Assembly: GCA_900542635.1 (NCBI GenBank)
Contig: UQOJ01000010.1
Location: forward strand, 1 to 46,844
Direction of reading: 5' to 3'
DNA: 46,844 nt
From: an uncultured Collinsella sp.
GTDB taxonomy: Bacteria; Actinomycetota; Coriobacteriia; Coriobacteriales; Coriobacteriaceae
Shown here: positions 1-6,667 of the stretch, piece after piece
Position numbering within the stretch: the stretch's first letter is position 1
Layout: each line of letters starts with the position of its first letter
Translations under genes and position numbers: made by a program
Notes under the pieces: model-generated
Told to the model about the DNA's origin: nothing
What the model saw: only the letters and a program-made list of their open reading frames with translations
Databases searched by the model: none

Positions 1-31
1 TCGTGGGCTCGGAGATGTGTATAAGAGACAG
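1..31. other. Residual Nextera sequencing adapter (not genomic)
   Basis: The first 31 bases match the 3' part of the Illumina Nextera read-2 adapter, ending in the 19-base Tn5 mosaic end (AGATGTGTATAAGAGACAG, positions 13-31). Genomic sequence starts at about 32. This is a library artefact left at a contig end, and it shows that the window starts at an assembly break. Confidence 0.97.
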
Positions 32-60
32 CGCACGACCTGCACGTCATCGATTGCTAG
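32..60 (+). CDS. 3' end of an upstream gene (possibly M24 Xaa-Pro peptidase)
   Basis: Right after the adapter, one frame reads HDLHVIDC then TAG at 58-60, followed by a terminator, which is what the end of a real gene looks like. Several M24 metallopeptidases (Xaa-Pro aminopeptidases), which often sit just upstream of efp in Gram-positive bacteria, end in a similar xxPHDLIVL-type tail. Only about eight residues remain, so the family is a guess from position and a weak likeness; the strand and the stop are more secure. Confidence 0.35.
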
Positions 61-82
61 CCCATTTCGATAGATTTTTGGG

Positions 83-125
83 GCGGGGCGTCCGGAGCAA
101 TTCGGGCGCCCCGCGTTCTCTTTTT
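83..125 (+). terminator. Intrinsic terminator before efp
   Basis: A 12-bp stem (83-94 with 103-114, one G-T pair) with an 8-base loop is followed by a T-rich tail ending in TTTTT at 121-125. It separates the upstream gene fragment from efp. Confidence 0.8.
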
Positions 126-156
126 ATGCGCTCGCTGCAGGCGCCGTCTGCAAGTG

Positions 157-162
157 TATAAT
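157..162 (+). promoter_or_regulatory. Candidate efp promoter -10 box
   Basis: A perfect TATAAT lies 58 bases before the efp start, after the terminator. No convincing -35 hexamer is seen 16-18 bases upstream, so only the -10 is called. Confidence 0.5.
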
Positions 163-219
163 TTCTATCGTATGTAATTTGGACGCTTGTGCGTTCTGCC
201 CATAACAAGAAAGGTCGCT

Positions 220-783
220 ATGCCTACCATTTCTACCGCCGACTTCAAGAACGGCCTCGGTCTCCGCATCAAGGACAAGGTCTACACCATCGTCGAGTTC
301 CAGCATGTCAAGCCGGGCAAGGGCGGCGCGTTTGTGCGCTACAAGACCCGCGACATCAAGAGCGGCCGCGTCGTCGAGAACACCTGCAACGCCGGCACCA
401 AGTTCGAGAGCGTCATGCTCACCACCCGCGAGTTCCAGTACCTCTACAACGATGGCGCCGACTACATCTTCATGGACAACGAGTCCTATGAGCAGGTTCC
501 CGTTCCCGAGGACATGGTGGGCGAGAACTCCAAGTGGCTGCGCGAGAACGACGTCTGCCAGCTGCTTTTCGCCGACGAAGAGCTCATGGGCGTGACCCCG
601 CCGATGTTCATCGAGACCACCATCGTCCAAACCGACCCGGGCTTTAAGGGCGACACCGTCCAGGGTTCCACCAAGCCGGCCACGATCGACACCGGCGCTG
701 TCATCCAGGTCCCCATGTACCTCAACGAGGGCGAGGTCATCAAGGTTGACACCCGCGACGGCAAGTTCGTCTCCCGCGTCTAG
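220..783 (+). CDS. efp: Elongation factor P
   Basis: This 187-residue protein has the usual length of EF-P, the three-domain tRNA-shaped factor that binds the ribosome between the P and E sites and relieves stalling at polyproline. The domain I loop reads PGKGGA with the lysine at position 34, the residue that carries the post-translational modification in other bacteria. The OB-fold part ends in VKVDTRDGKFVSRV. The frame is open back to 187, but ATG 220 is preferred: it has AAAGG five bases upstream and gives the family's normal N-terminus (MPTISTADF). It is the first gene of a block with the Asp23-family gene and nusB. Confidence 0.96.
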   Translation: MPTISTADFKNGLGLRIKDKVYTIVEFQHVKPGKGGAFVRYKTRDIKSGRVVENTCNAGTKFESVMLTTREFQYLYNDGADYIFMDNESYEQVPVPEDMVGENSKWLRENDVCQLLFADEELMGVTPPMFIETTIVQTDPGFKGDTVQGSTKPATIDTGAVIQVPMYLNEGEVIKVDTRDGKFVSRV

Positions 784-807
784 CAACCAAATCTTCTAGG
801 AGGACTC

Positions 808-1170
808 ATGCCCCAGGAAATCAAGATTGACGGCATCGGCATTTCGCCCGATGTTCTGACCGCCATCGTCTCGCGCGCCGTGTCCGATGTCGAGGGCATC
901 GCCTCCGTTGGCGTCAAGGACCTTGCCACCAACCTTGTCTCCATGATGCTCTCGTCCAAGGCCCCGGCTTCCGAGCCGGCGGTCGAGGCCGAGGTTGTTG
1001 GCGACAAGCTCGCACTCACCGTGCGTGTCGTGGTGTTCTTTGGCTATCCGTTCAAGAAACTCGCCGAGGCCGTTCGCGCCGCCGTGGTCGCCGCTATCGA
1101 TGCCCAGGTGGGCGTTGAGGTTGAGCGTGTTGACGTTTGCATCGACGGCCTCGTTTTCCCCAAGGAGTAA
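808..1170 (+). CDS. Asp23/Gls24 (YloU) family envelope-stress protein
   Basis: The 120-residue protein has the Asp23/Gls24 pattern: an N-terminal segment with GIGISPDVLTAIVSRAVSDVEGI, a variable middle, then a hydrophobic strand and a helix with VRAAVVAAIDAQVGVEVERVDVCIDGL. Family members are small soluble proteins, some anchored at the cytoplasmic membrane, whose loss induces cell-wall stress in Staphylococcus; the molecular role is unclear. GGAGG lies just before ATG 808. A yqhY-type Asp23 gene directly ahead of nusB is also the arrangement in Bacillus, which supports the call. Confidence 0.88.
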   Translation: MPQEIKIDGIGISPDVLTAIVSRAVSDVEGIASVGVKDLATNLVSMMLSSKAPASEPAVEAEVVGDKLALTVRVVVFFGYPFKKLAEAVRAAVVAAIDAQVGVEVERVDVCIDGLVFPKE

Positions 1171-1173
1171 CCT

Positions 1174-1758
1174 TTGAGCCTTAAGGTTTATCGCGGGCGT
1201 ACGCTTGCCCGCAGTCAGGCGCTGCAGCTGCTGTTCCAGGCCGAGGCCACGGACAGCCCGCTCGAGCGCGTCCTCGAGGGTGATTTCCTGATCTCGAAGG
1301 GTCCCCTCGACCCCTATGCGTTGGAGCTGTGCCGCGGTGCCTACGAGCATATCGACCGCATCGACTGCGCTCTGCGCTCCGTTGCCAAGAACTGGGATCT
1401 TATGCGCATGCCCGGCGCCGACCGCAATCTGCTGCGTATCGCCGTTTACGAGATGCGTTTCCTCACCGACGAGGAGGTCTCGGACGCCATCGTGATCAAC
1501 GAGGCTGTCGAGCTTGCCAAGGCCTATGGCACCGACCAGTCTGCCTCGTTCGTCAACGGCGTGCTGGGCAAGATTGCTCGCAGCGAGGAGCTGCCGGGTG
1601 AGGACCTGTACCAGGAGCTGCTGGCCGAGGACCGTGCGCGCGAGGAGGCCCAGGCCGCCGAGGCTGCCGCCAAGGTTGCCGCCGCTCAGGCTGCGGCCGG
1701 CGTTCTCGACGAGGATGCCGAGGTCACCGAGGCCGAGACCGGTACCGTCGAGGAGTAG
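1174..1758 (+). CDS. nusB: Transcription antitermination factor NusB
   Basis: NusB is an all-helical RNA-binding protein that, with NusE (S10), binds boxA of rRNA leader transcripts. The start fits the family: an Arg-rich segment (RGRTLARSQALQLLFQAE) and later DRNLLRIAVYEM and INEAVELAKAYGTDQSASFVNGVLGK. Translation appears to begin at TTG 1174, three bases after the previous stop, with AAGGAG at 1162-1167. The protein has 194 residues; the conserved core ends near residue 145 and the rest is an Ala/Glu-rich low-complexity tail of about 45 residues, a lineage-type extension with no obvious function. Confidence 0.93.
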   Translation: MSLKVYRGRTLARSQALQLLFQAEATDSPLERVLEGDFLISKGPLDPYALELCRGAYEHIDRIDCALRSVAKNWDLMRMPGADRNLLRIAVYEMRFLTDEEVSDAIVINEAVELAKAYGTDQSASFVNGVLGKIARSEELPGEDLYQELLAEDRAREEAQAAEAAAKVAAAQAAAGVLDEDAEVTEAETGTVEE

Positions 1759-1760
1759 CC

Positions 1761-2027
1761 ATGCCAGAGGGTTCCGTCCGCAACTTCGATGAGATCTCGG
1801 ACCGCTTGGACCAGATCATCGCGACCGTTCGCTCCAAGGATACGTCCCTGGAGCGGTCGCTCGATCTGTTTGACGAGGCGATTGAGCTGGGCTCCCGTGC
1901 GGTCGACATGGTCGATAAGTTTGAGCTGACGCCTCGCGAGGCGGATAAGCTCGAGCAGGAATACGATGAGGATGCGGCAAATGAATCCAAGGATAGCCAG
2001 GCCGCGTCTCCGGATACGAATGGTTGA
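1761..2027 (+). CDS. xseB: Exodeoxyribonuclease VII small subunit
   Basis: An 88-residue acidic helical protein with the XseB pattern: FDEISDRLDQIIATVRSKDTSLERSLDLFDEAIELG, then a second helix. In the holoenzyme several XseB chains bind the large nuclease subunit XseA, which degrades single-stranded DNA. It starts two bases after the nusB stop and its own stop overlaps the tlyA start. The large-subunit gene xseA, usually adjacent, is not in this window. Confidence 0.9.
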   Translation: MPEGSVRNFDEISDRLDQIIATVRSKDTSLERSLDLFDEAIELGSRAVDMVDKFELTPREADKLEQEYDEDAANESKDSQAASPDTNG

Positions 2028-2839
2028 TGGCATTCATGAAACGTGTGCGTCTTGATGACGAACTGATTTCACAGGGCATCTGCGCCGATCGCGCGGATGC
2101 CCTTCGCACTCTTATGGCCGGCTTGGTCTCGAGTGGCGGTGAGCGTTTGACCTCGCCGGGCCTTAAGGTGACGCCCGGCTTGCCGTTGCACGTGAAGGGT
2201 CGCATTCCCTACGTGGGGCGCGGCGGGCTCAAGCTCGAGGGCGCACTCGATTCGTTTGGGATTGATCCGTCGGACCTTGCTTGCCTTGACGTAGGCTGCT
2301 CCACGGGTGGCTTTACCGATTGCCTGCTCAAGCGCGGTGCCGCCACGGTCGTATCGGTCGATGTGGGTCGCGCCCAGTTTGATTGGTCCTTGCGCCAAGA
2401 CGATCGCGTGACGCTCCATGAACGCACCAACGTGACGCAGCTGCCCGAGCTTGGCTACGGCGGCGCCATCGACCTGGCTGTCTGCGATGTTTCGTTTACG
2501 AGTATCGCGAATATCATTGACGCCGTGCTGGCGTGCCTGAAGCCTTCGGGTTCGTTTTGCACGCTCGTAAAGCCCCAGTTTGAGGCGCCAGCTGCGCTGG
2601 TGGGCGAGGGCGGCATCGTGACCGACCCCGCCGTCCGCCGCGATACGCTCGTGGCGGCGGTTGAACTCTTTGCTGCCAAGGGCCTGTTCCCGGTCGATGT
2701 GTGCGTGTCACCCATTCATGGTGCCAAGGGCAACGTTGAGTTTTTCCTGTACGGCACAAGGTTAGTCCCCGGCGACCGTTCGCAAGACGAGCTGCAATCC
2801 CAGGTATCGGTTTTGAGCGAGAAAGCTGCAACGCTATGA
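2027..2839 (+). CDS. tlyA: TlyA-type rRNA 2'-O-methyltransferase (S4 plus FtsJ fold)
   Basis: An N-terminal S4 RNA-binding domain (RLDDELISQGICADRADA) is joined to an RrmJ/FtsJ-like SAM-dependent methyltransferase with the motif CLDVGCSTGGFTD and the family segments YVGRGGLKLEGAL and TLVKPQFEA. Relatives methylate ribose 2'-OH groups in 16S and 23S rRNA, which makes ribosomes sensitive to capreomycin. ATG 2027 overlaps the xseB stop (TGATG); TTG 2024 and ATG 2036 (MKRVRLDD) are alternative starts, and none has a strong ribosome-binding site. The stop overlaps the nadK start (ATGA). Confidence 0.9.
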   Translation: MAFMKRVRLDDELISQGICADRADALRTLMAGLVSSGGERLTSPGLKVTPGLPLHVKGRIPYVGRGGLKLEGALDSFGIDPSDLACLDVGCSTGGFTDCLLKRGAATVVSVDVGRAQFDWSLRQDDRVTLHERTNVTQLPELGYGGAIDLAVCDVSFTSIANIIDAVLACLKPSGSFCTLVKPQFEAPAALVGEGGIVTDPAVRRDTLVAAVELFAAKGLFPVDVCVSPIHGAKGNVEFFLYGTRLVPGDRSQDELQSQVSVLSEKAATL

Positions 2840-3696
2840 AGGTCTTTCTGGTTCCCAATTACTACAAGCAAGAGGCGGTCGAGAGCGGCCTGATGCTCGA
2901 GCTTTGGCTTTCGCGCCAGGGCTACGAGGTCGCATGGGCTGCCGACCAGCGCTCCAAGATCCAGAGCACGCCCGATGTTGACGATGCCGACCTGGTCATT
3001 ACGCTCGGCGGCGACGGCACACTGCTTCGTGCAGCACGTATCCTCAACTACCGCGAGATTCCCATTTTGGGTCTTTCCTATGGTCACCTTGGCTTTTTAA
3101 CTGCTGCGAGTCCCGAGGAGCGCGACATTCTGCAGGTCGTGAGCGACGCCCTGTCCGGCGAGCTGCACGTGAGCCGTCGCGCTACCATCGCCGCGGATAT
3201 CGTGTCCGTGCGCGAAGACGGTACGAAGGATGTCGTGCGCACATTCGCCCTCAACGACATGGCGCTTACGCGCGGCCCCCTGTCCGATATGGTCGAGTTC
3301 GACATCACGGTGTCGGGTCACCATATCGATCGACTGCGTGGCGACGGCGTGGTCGTGTCCACAGCGACTGGTTCTACGGGGTACGCGCTCAGTGCCGGTG
3401 GCCCCATCGTGAGCCCCGACTATACGGGCATGGTCTGCGTACCCATTGCGCCGCACACCATTCAGGCTCGTGCCTTTTTGACCTCGCCGAGTGATGTCGT
3501 CGAAATCTTTATGTCTGATGACCGTCCGAGCGTTCCGGCGATCGCTATCGATGGACAGTTTATTACCTGCGATGGCACCGTTGAGAGCGTGGCTGTGCGC
3601 CGCGGGCCCGGAGATGTGCTGCTCCTCGATTACGGTCCCGAGAGCTTCTATAACTCGGTGAGCCGCGTATTCTACGGAGTCCGTCATGATCGATGA
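2836..3696 (+). CDS. nadK: NAD kinase
   Basis: This 286-residue enzyme phosphorylates NAD+ to NADP+. The signature GGDGT is at residues 58-62, whose aspartate is the catalytic residue in the family, and the NAD-binding segments LNDMALTRG and STATGSTGYALSAGGPI are present. The start overlaps tlyA by four bases and its 3' end overlaps recN by 11 bases, so the three genes are translationally coupled. Placement between tlyA and recN is a common arrangement in Gram-positive bacteria and actinobacteria. Confidence 0.96.
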   Translation: MKVFLVPNYYKQEAVESGLMLELWLSRQGYEVAWAADQRSKIQSTPDVDDADLVITLGGDGTLLRAARILNYREIPILGLSYGHLGFLTAASPEERDILQVVSDALSGELHVSRRATIAADIVSVREDGTKDVVRTFALNDMALTRGPLSDMVEFDITVSGHHIDRLRGDGVVVSTATGSTGYALSAGGPIVSPDYTGMVCVPIAPHTIQARAFLTSPSDVVEIFMSDDRPSVPAIAIDGQFITCDGTVESVAVRRGPGDVLLLDYGPESFYNSVSRVFYGVRHDR

Positions 3697-5314
3697 GCTG
3701 CAGGTTTCTAACATTGCACTCATTCGCGAGGCGACGCTGGTGCCGAGTGCCGGTCTGACTGTCCTGACTGGCGAGACCGGCGCCGGCAAGACCGCGCTGC
3801 TCTCGGCTCTTAAGCTTATTTTGGGCGAGCGCGCGGATTCTTCGACGGTGCGCGAGGGCGAGGCGCACGCGAGCGTAGAGGCGCGACTCTTCGACGGGCC
3901 GCACGACACGGAAGGCTTCACGGTCCGGCGCAGCCTTTCTGCCGAGGGCCGAAGTCGCGTGAAGATTGACGGCCGCATCGCCAGCGTGCGCGAGCTTTCG
4001 GAGCGCGTTGGCGTGATGATGGATTTGTGCGGCCAGCACGAGCACCAACGCTTGCTCGATCCGGCGCATCACGTTGCGATGGTCGATGCGTGGGCGGGGC
4101 GCTCTGCGCTCGAGGCGCTGGATGCGTACCGCGCCTGCTTTAAGGCATCGCGCGCTGCCGCCAAGGAGGTTCGACGTGTCGAAGAGGCCTCGCGTGCGCA
4201 GGGGAGCCGCGTCGAGGAGGCGCGCTTTGCCCTTGAGCGCATCGCTGAGGTCGACCCCAAGCCGGGTGAGTATGAGGAACTCGAGGAACTGCTGCCGCGC
4301 TCCGAACATGCTGAGGTACTTGTTGCCACGGCTAACGATGCCCATGCATCGCTTGCCTCTGAAGGGGGAGCGCTCGATGCCGTGAACAGCGCCGTGGCAG
4401 AGCTATCCCGAATGGCTACCGTCGATCGCAAACTGGGCGACATTGCCGATGCGCTTTCGGATGTCTGTATCTCCCTTGAGGATTGCGCGAACGAGCTTCG
4501 TGCCTATCGCGATGGCGTCGCCTTCGATCCGTGCGAGCTCGCTTGCATGCGTGAGCGGTATTCCGACCTCAAGGGCCTTTTGCGTCAGTGGGGTCCCACC
4601 ATGGACGATGTCTTTGCCATGCGTGATCGTTCGCAAGAGCTGCTGTCCCTGGTCGATGATGGCGATGAACAGATCAAAAAGGCGCGTGAGGCACTCGGGA
4701 GCGCCGAGCGCGAGTTGTTTGCCGCTGCCAAGGCGCTCAAACGTGCGCGCAATACGGCGGCCCCGCGCTTTTGCCACGAGGTTGGCCGCCAGATGGCTCG
4801 CCTGGAGATGGGCGGCGCCGAGCTCGTCTGGGAGTCGCGCGATCTTCCCCGTGCTGAGTGGACGCCCGTTGGTCCTTCGAGCTACGAGCTGCTATACCGC
4901 AGCGGTGCCGGTTTGACGCCGCGCCCCCTGCGCCGCATTGCGTCGGGCGGCGAGCTCAGCCGCGTCATGTTGGCAAGCAAGGTTGTCCTCGGTAACGCGG
5001 ACGGTGTCGATACGCTGGTGTTTGACGAGGTCGATGCTGGTGTCGGCGGTTCCACGGCGCGTGCACTCGCGGGCGTGCTGGCAGATCTCGCCGCTACGCA
5101 TCAGGTTATTGTCGTAACCCACCTGGCGCAGGTCGCCGTCATGGCCGACAAGCATTATGTTGTCAGCAAGGAACCGGGCGATGTTCCCCAGACGCATTTG
5201 GACGAGGTAACCGGCGAAGCGCGTACCGCCGAGATCGCCCGCATGTTGAGCGGCGACCGATCGGAGGCAAGCCTGGCACACGCCAGGCAGATGCTCGAGG
5301 AAGCACGGGGTTAG
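3686..5314 (+). CDS. recN: DNA repair ATPase RecN
   Basis: This SMC-like protein of double-strand-break repair has 542 residues, slightly shorter than many RecN proteins. Walker A GETGAGKT is at residues 29-36. Then come a Q-loop region (DLCGQHEHQRLLDP), two coiled-coil arms rich in Ala, Arg and Glu, the ABC signature SGGELSRV and Walker B LVFDEVDAGVGG near the C-terminus. It is the last gene of the block and ends before a hairpin that can terminate transcription from both sides. Confidence 0.95.
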   Translation: MIDELQVSNIALIREATLVPSAGLTVLTGETGAGKTALLSALKLILGERADSSTVREGEAHASVEARLFDGPHDTEGFTVRRSLSAEGRSRVKIDGRIASVRELSERVGVMMDLCGQHEHQRLLDPAHHVAMVDAWAGRSALEALDAYRACFKASRAAAKEVRRVEEASRAQGSRVEEARFALERIAEVDPKPGEYEELEELLPRSEHAEVLVATANDAHASLASEGGALDAVNSAVAELSRMATVDRKLGDIADALSDVCISLEDCANELRAYRDGVAFDPCELACMRERYSDLKGLLRQWGPTMDDVFAMRDRSQELLSLVDDGDEQIKKAREALGSAERELFAAAKALKRARNTAAPRFCHEVGRQMARLEMGGAELVWESRDLPRAEWTPVGPSSYELLYRSGAGLTPRPLRRIASGGELSRVMLASKVVLGNADGVDTLVFDEVDAGVGGSTARALAGVLADLAATHQVIVVTHLAQVAVMADKHYVVSKEPGDVPQTHLDEVTGEARTAEIARMLSGDRSEASLAHARQMLEEARG

Positions 5315-5352
5315 GGCGTATCCCACCACTCGTTTTTTGGCCCGACCGTCAG

Positions 5353-5504
5353 AAAACTATGCCGGTTTACTACGATGAATCGGCGTAGCTCGAGCACAAC
5401 AAAAATTGCAAAAAGAAAACCGCAGGTAGAACGCCTGCGGTTTTCTTTTAAAACGCGATGTGGTCGCATATTCCGATTTCATCGTAGTAAACCGGCATAG
5501 TTTT
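5353..5504. repeat. Nested palindromic intergenic element with a central terminator
   Basis: Arms of 31 and 32 bases (5353-5383 and 5473-5504) are inverted copies that differ by one inserted T. They enclose about 89 bases with a second hairpin at the centre. The element fills the gap between the convergent recN and rpiR genes. No coding potential is seen. Size, symmetry and position suggest a MITE- or REP-like element that carries a terminator. Confidence 0.75.
5411..5449. terminator. Bidirectional terminator between recN and the RpiR gene
   Basis: A GC-rich stem (CCGCAGG with CCTGCGG) is extended by A-rich sequence on the left and T-rich sequence on the right (AAAAGAAAA / TTTTCTTTT). It can therefore act as an intrinsic terminator on either strand, fitting the convergent genes that flank it. 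Confidence 0.85.
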
Positions 5505-5537
5505 GCGGGAACGGTACTTTACGGCCCCTGTTAAAAC

Positions 5538-6395
5538 CTACTCCACGACCTTATCCGGCTGGATGAGCTCCTCGTAGTAGCTGATATGCTCACGCGCGTC
5601 TTCAATCTCGGGCAGCAGGAAGTTGTAGATGACTTCGATGATCATCGTGGCGCTGATCTTGGAGAACGCAAAGTCGCCCGTCGTCAGTAGTGCTTCGTGG
5701 TTGACGGTATTAAAAGTGTAGTCTGCCAGACGCGCGAGCGGGGATTTGCTGTCGCTGCTGATGACGACTACGGTTGCGCCGCAGTCACGAGCCGCTTTTG
5801 CCATGCGATTCAAACGGCGCGATTTGCCGGAGTTTGAGATTAGCACGATGACGTCGCCCGGGCGCAACGTGAGCGCAAAGCCGATTGATGTTTCGCTAAT
5901 GGTGCTCGCCATGCAGCGCAGGCCCAGCTGCGAAAATTTAAACGTCGCATCGAGCGCGACCGCGTTCGTATTGCCCACAGCCGCAAACTCAATAACCCCT
6001 GCATGCTTAAGGGCATGCACAACAGCCGCCAGCGTATCGTGGTCGATCCCGTCGATGGTTGCATTAAGCTCACTCACCTTGGCAGCCAGGATGTTCTTGA
6101 GGCTCTGCTCCATATTGTCGAGCGAGACCTCGTCGGTCAGGCCCTCGTTGCGCTGGCTTTCCAAATCCCTCGCCAGCGAAAACTGAAAGCTGCGGAAGCT
6201 ACCAAAGCCCAGCTTGCGGCAGAAGCGCGAAACGGTCGCCTCTGACGTGGCGGCGGCACGCGAAAGTTGGGCGGCCGTCAGACGCGGCGCCTCGGACTGG
6301 TGCTCCAATATATAGTCGACAATGCGCTGCTCGGACTCGCTGTATCCCTGATGGGTACTAATGAGGGAAAGTGCGCTCTTGCTACTATCGGTCAT
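5538..6395 (-). CDS. RpiR-family transcriptional regulator (HTH plus SIS)
   Basis: The 285-residue protein has an N-terminal RpiR helix-turn-helix (YSESEQRIVDYILEH, then AAATSEATVSRFCRKLGFGSFRSF) and a C-terminal SIS sugar-isomerase fold (IVLISNSGKSRRLNRMAKAA) that in relatives binds a phosphosugar. The chosen start, 6395, has AGGAG at 6402-6406; an upstream in-frame ATG at 6443 overlaps a likely -10 box and is rejected. It is divergent from the fructose PTS gene fruA, so it is likely that gene's regulator, sensing fructose 1-phosphate or a related sugar phosphate. That last point is inference from position. Confidence 0.9.
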   Translation of the reverse strand: MTDSSKSALSLISTHQGYSESEQRIVDYILEHQSEAPRLTAAQLSRAAATSEATVSRFCRKLGFGSFRSFQFSLARDLESQRNEGLTDEVSLDNMEQSLKNILAAKVSELNATIDGIDHDTLAAVVHALKHAGVIEFAAVGNTNAVALDATFKFSQLGLRCMASTISETSIGFALTLRPGDVIVLISNSGKSRRLNRMAKAARDCGATVVVISSDSKSPLARLADYTFNTVNHEALLTTGDFAFSKISATMIIEVIYNFLLPEIEDAREHISYYEELIQPDKVVE

Positions 6396-6443
6396 GGATG
6401 GCTCCTGGTTGGCATGAAAATCGGACTCGTTTTGTAATGCCAT

Positions 6444-6449
6444 AGTATA
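6444..6449 (-). promoter_or_regulatory. Candidate -10 box of the RpiR gene
   Basis: On the minus strand this reads TATACT, about 49 bases before the start codon at 6395. A matching -35 is weak. Confidence 0.35.
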
Positions 6450-6496
6450 GGGGGATTTTCAATTACAAGATACACCTTGCCGTTTCAAGTGTTGAT

Positions 6497-6540
6497 GGTA
6501 AACTTTCACTTACCGTTTACGGTTATGAAAGAACCTTTCA
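6497..6540. promoter_or_regulatory. Two inverted repeats in the rpiR-fruA divergent region (candidate operators)
   Basis: GGTAA-N8-TTACC spans 6497-6514, and a perfect TGAAAG-AAC-CTTTCA spans 6526-6540; a further CTTTCA lies at 6503-6508 inside the first. RpiR-family proteins often bind TGAAA/TTTCA-type palindromes, so these are good candidates for the site through which the adjacent regulator controls fruA. The rest of 6396-6667 shows no gene. Confidence 0.5.
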
Positions 6541-6667
6541 CCGGAGAATTGCACCATGGCTCTTCTCACGAGGACGGTAGGTTGGTATCTTTCAGTTGTG
6601 GAAAAACGCGCATCGAAGCGCGTGTAGGGGAGCGCCCGCGGGCGCTGTACTCAAGAAGGAGGGACAC

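Noticed and set aside
13..31. Tn5/IS50 transposon end
   Set aside because: The mosaic end is joined to the rest of the Nextera adapter and lies at the contig tip, so it is a library artefact and not a resident transposon.
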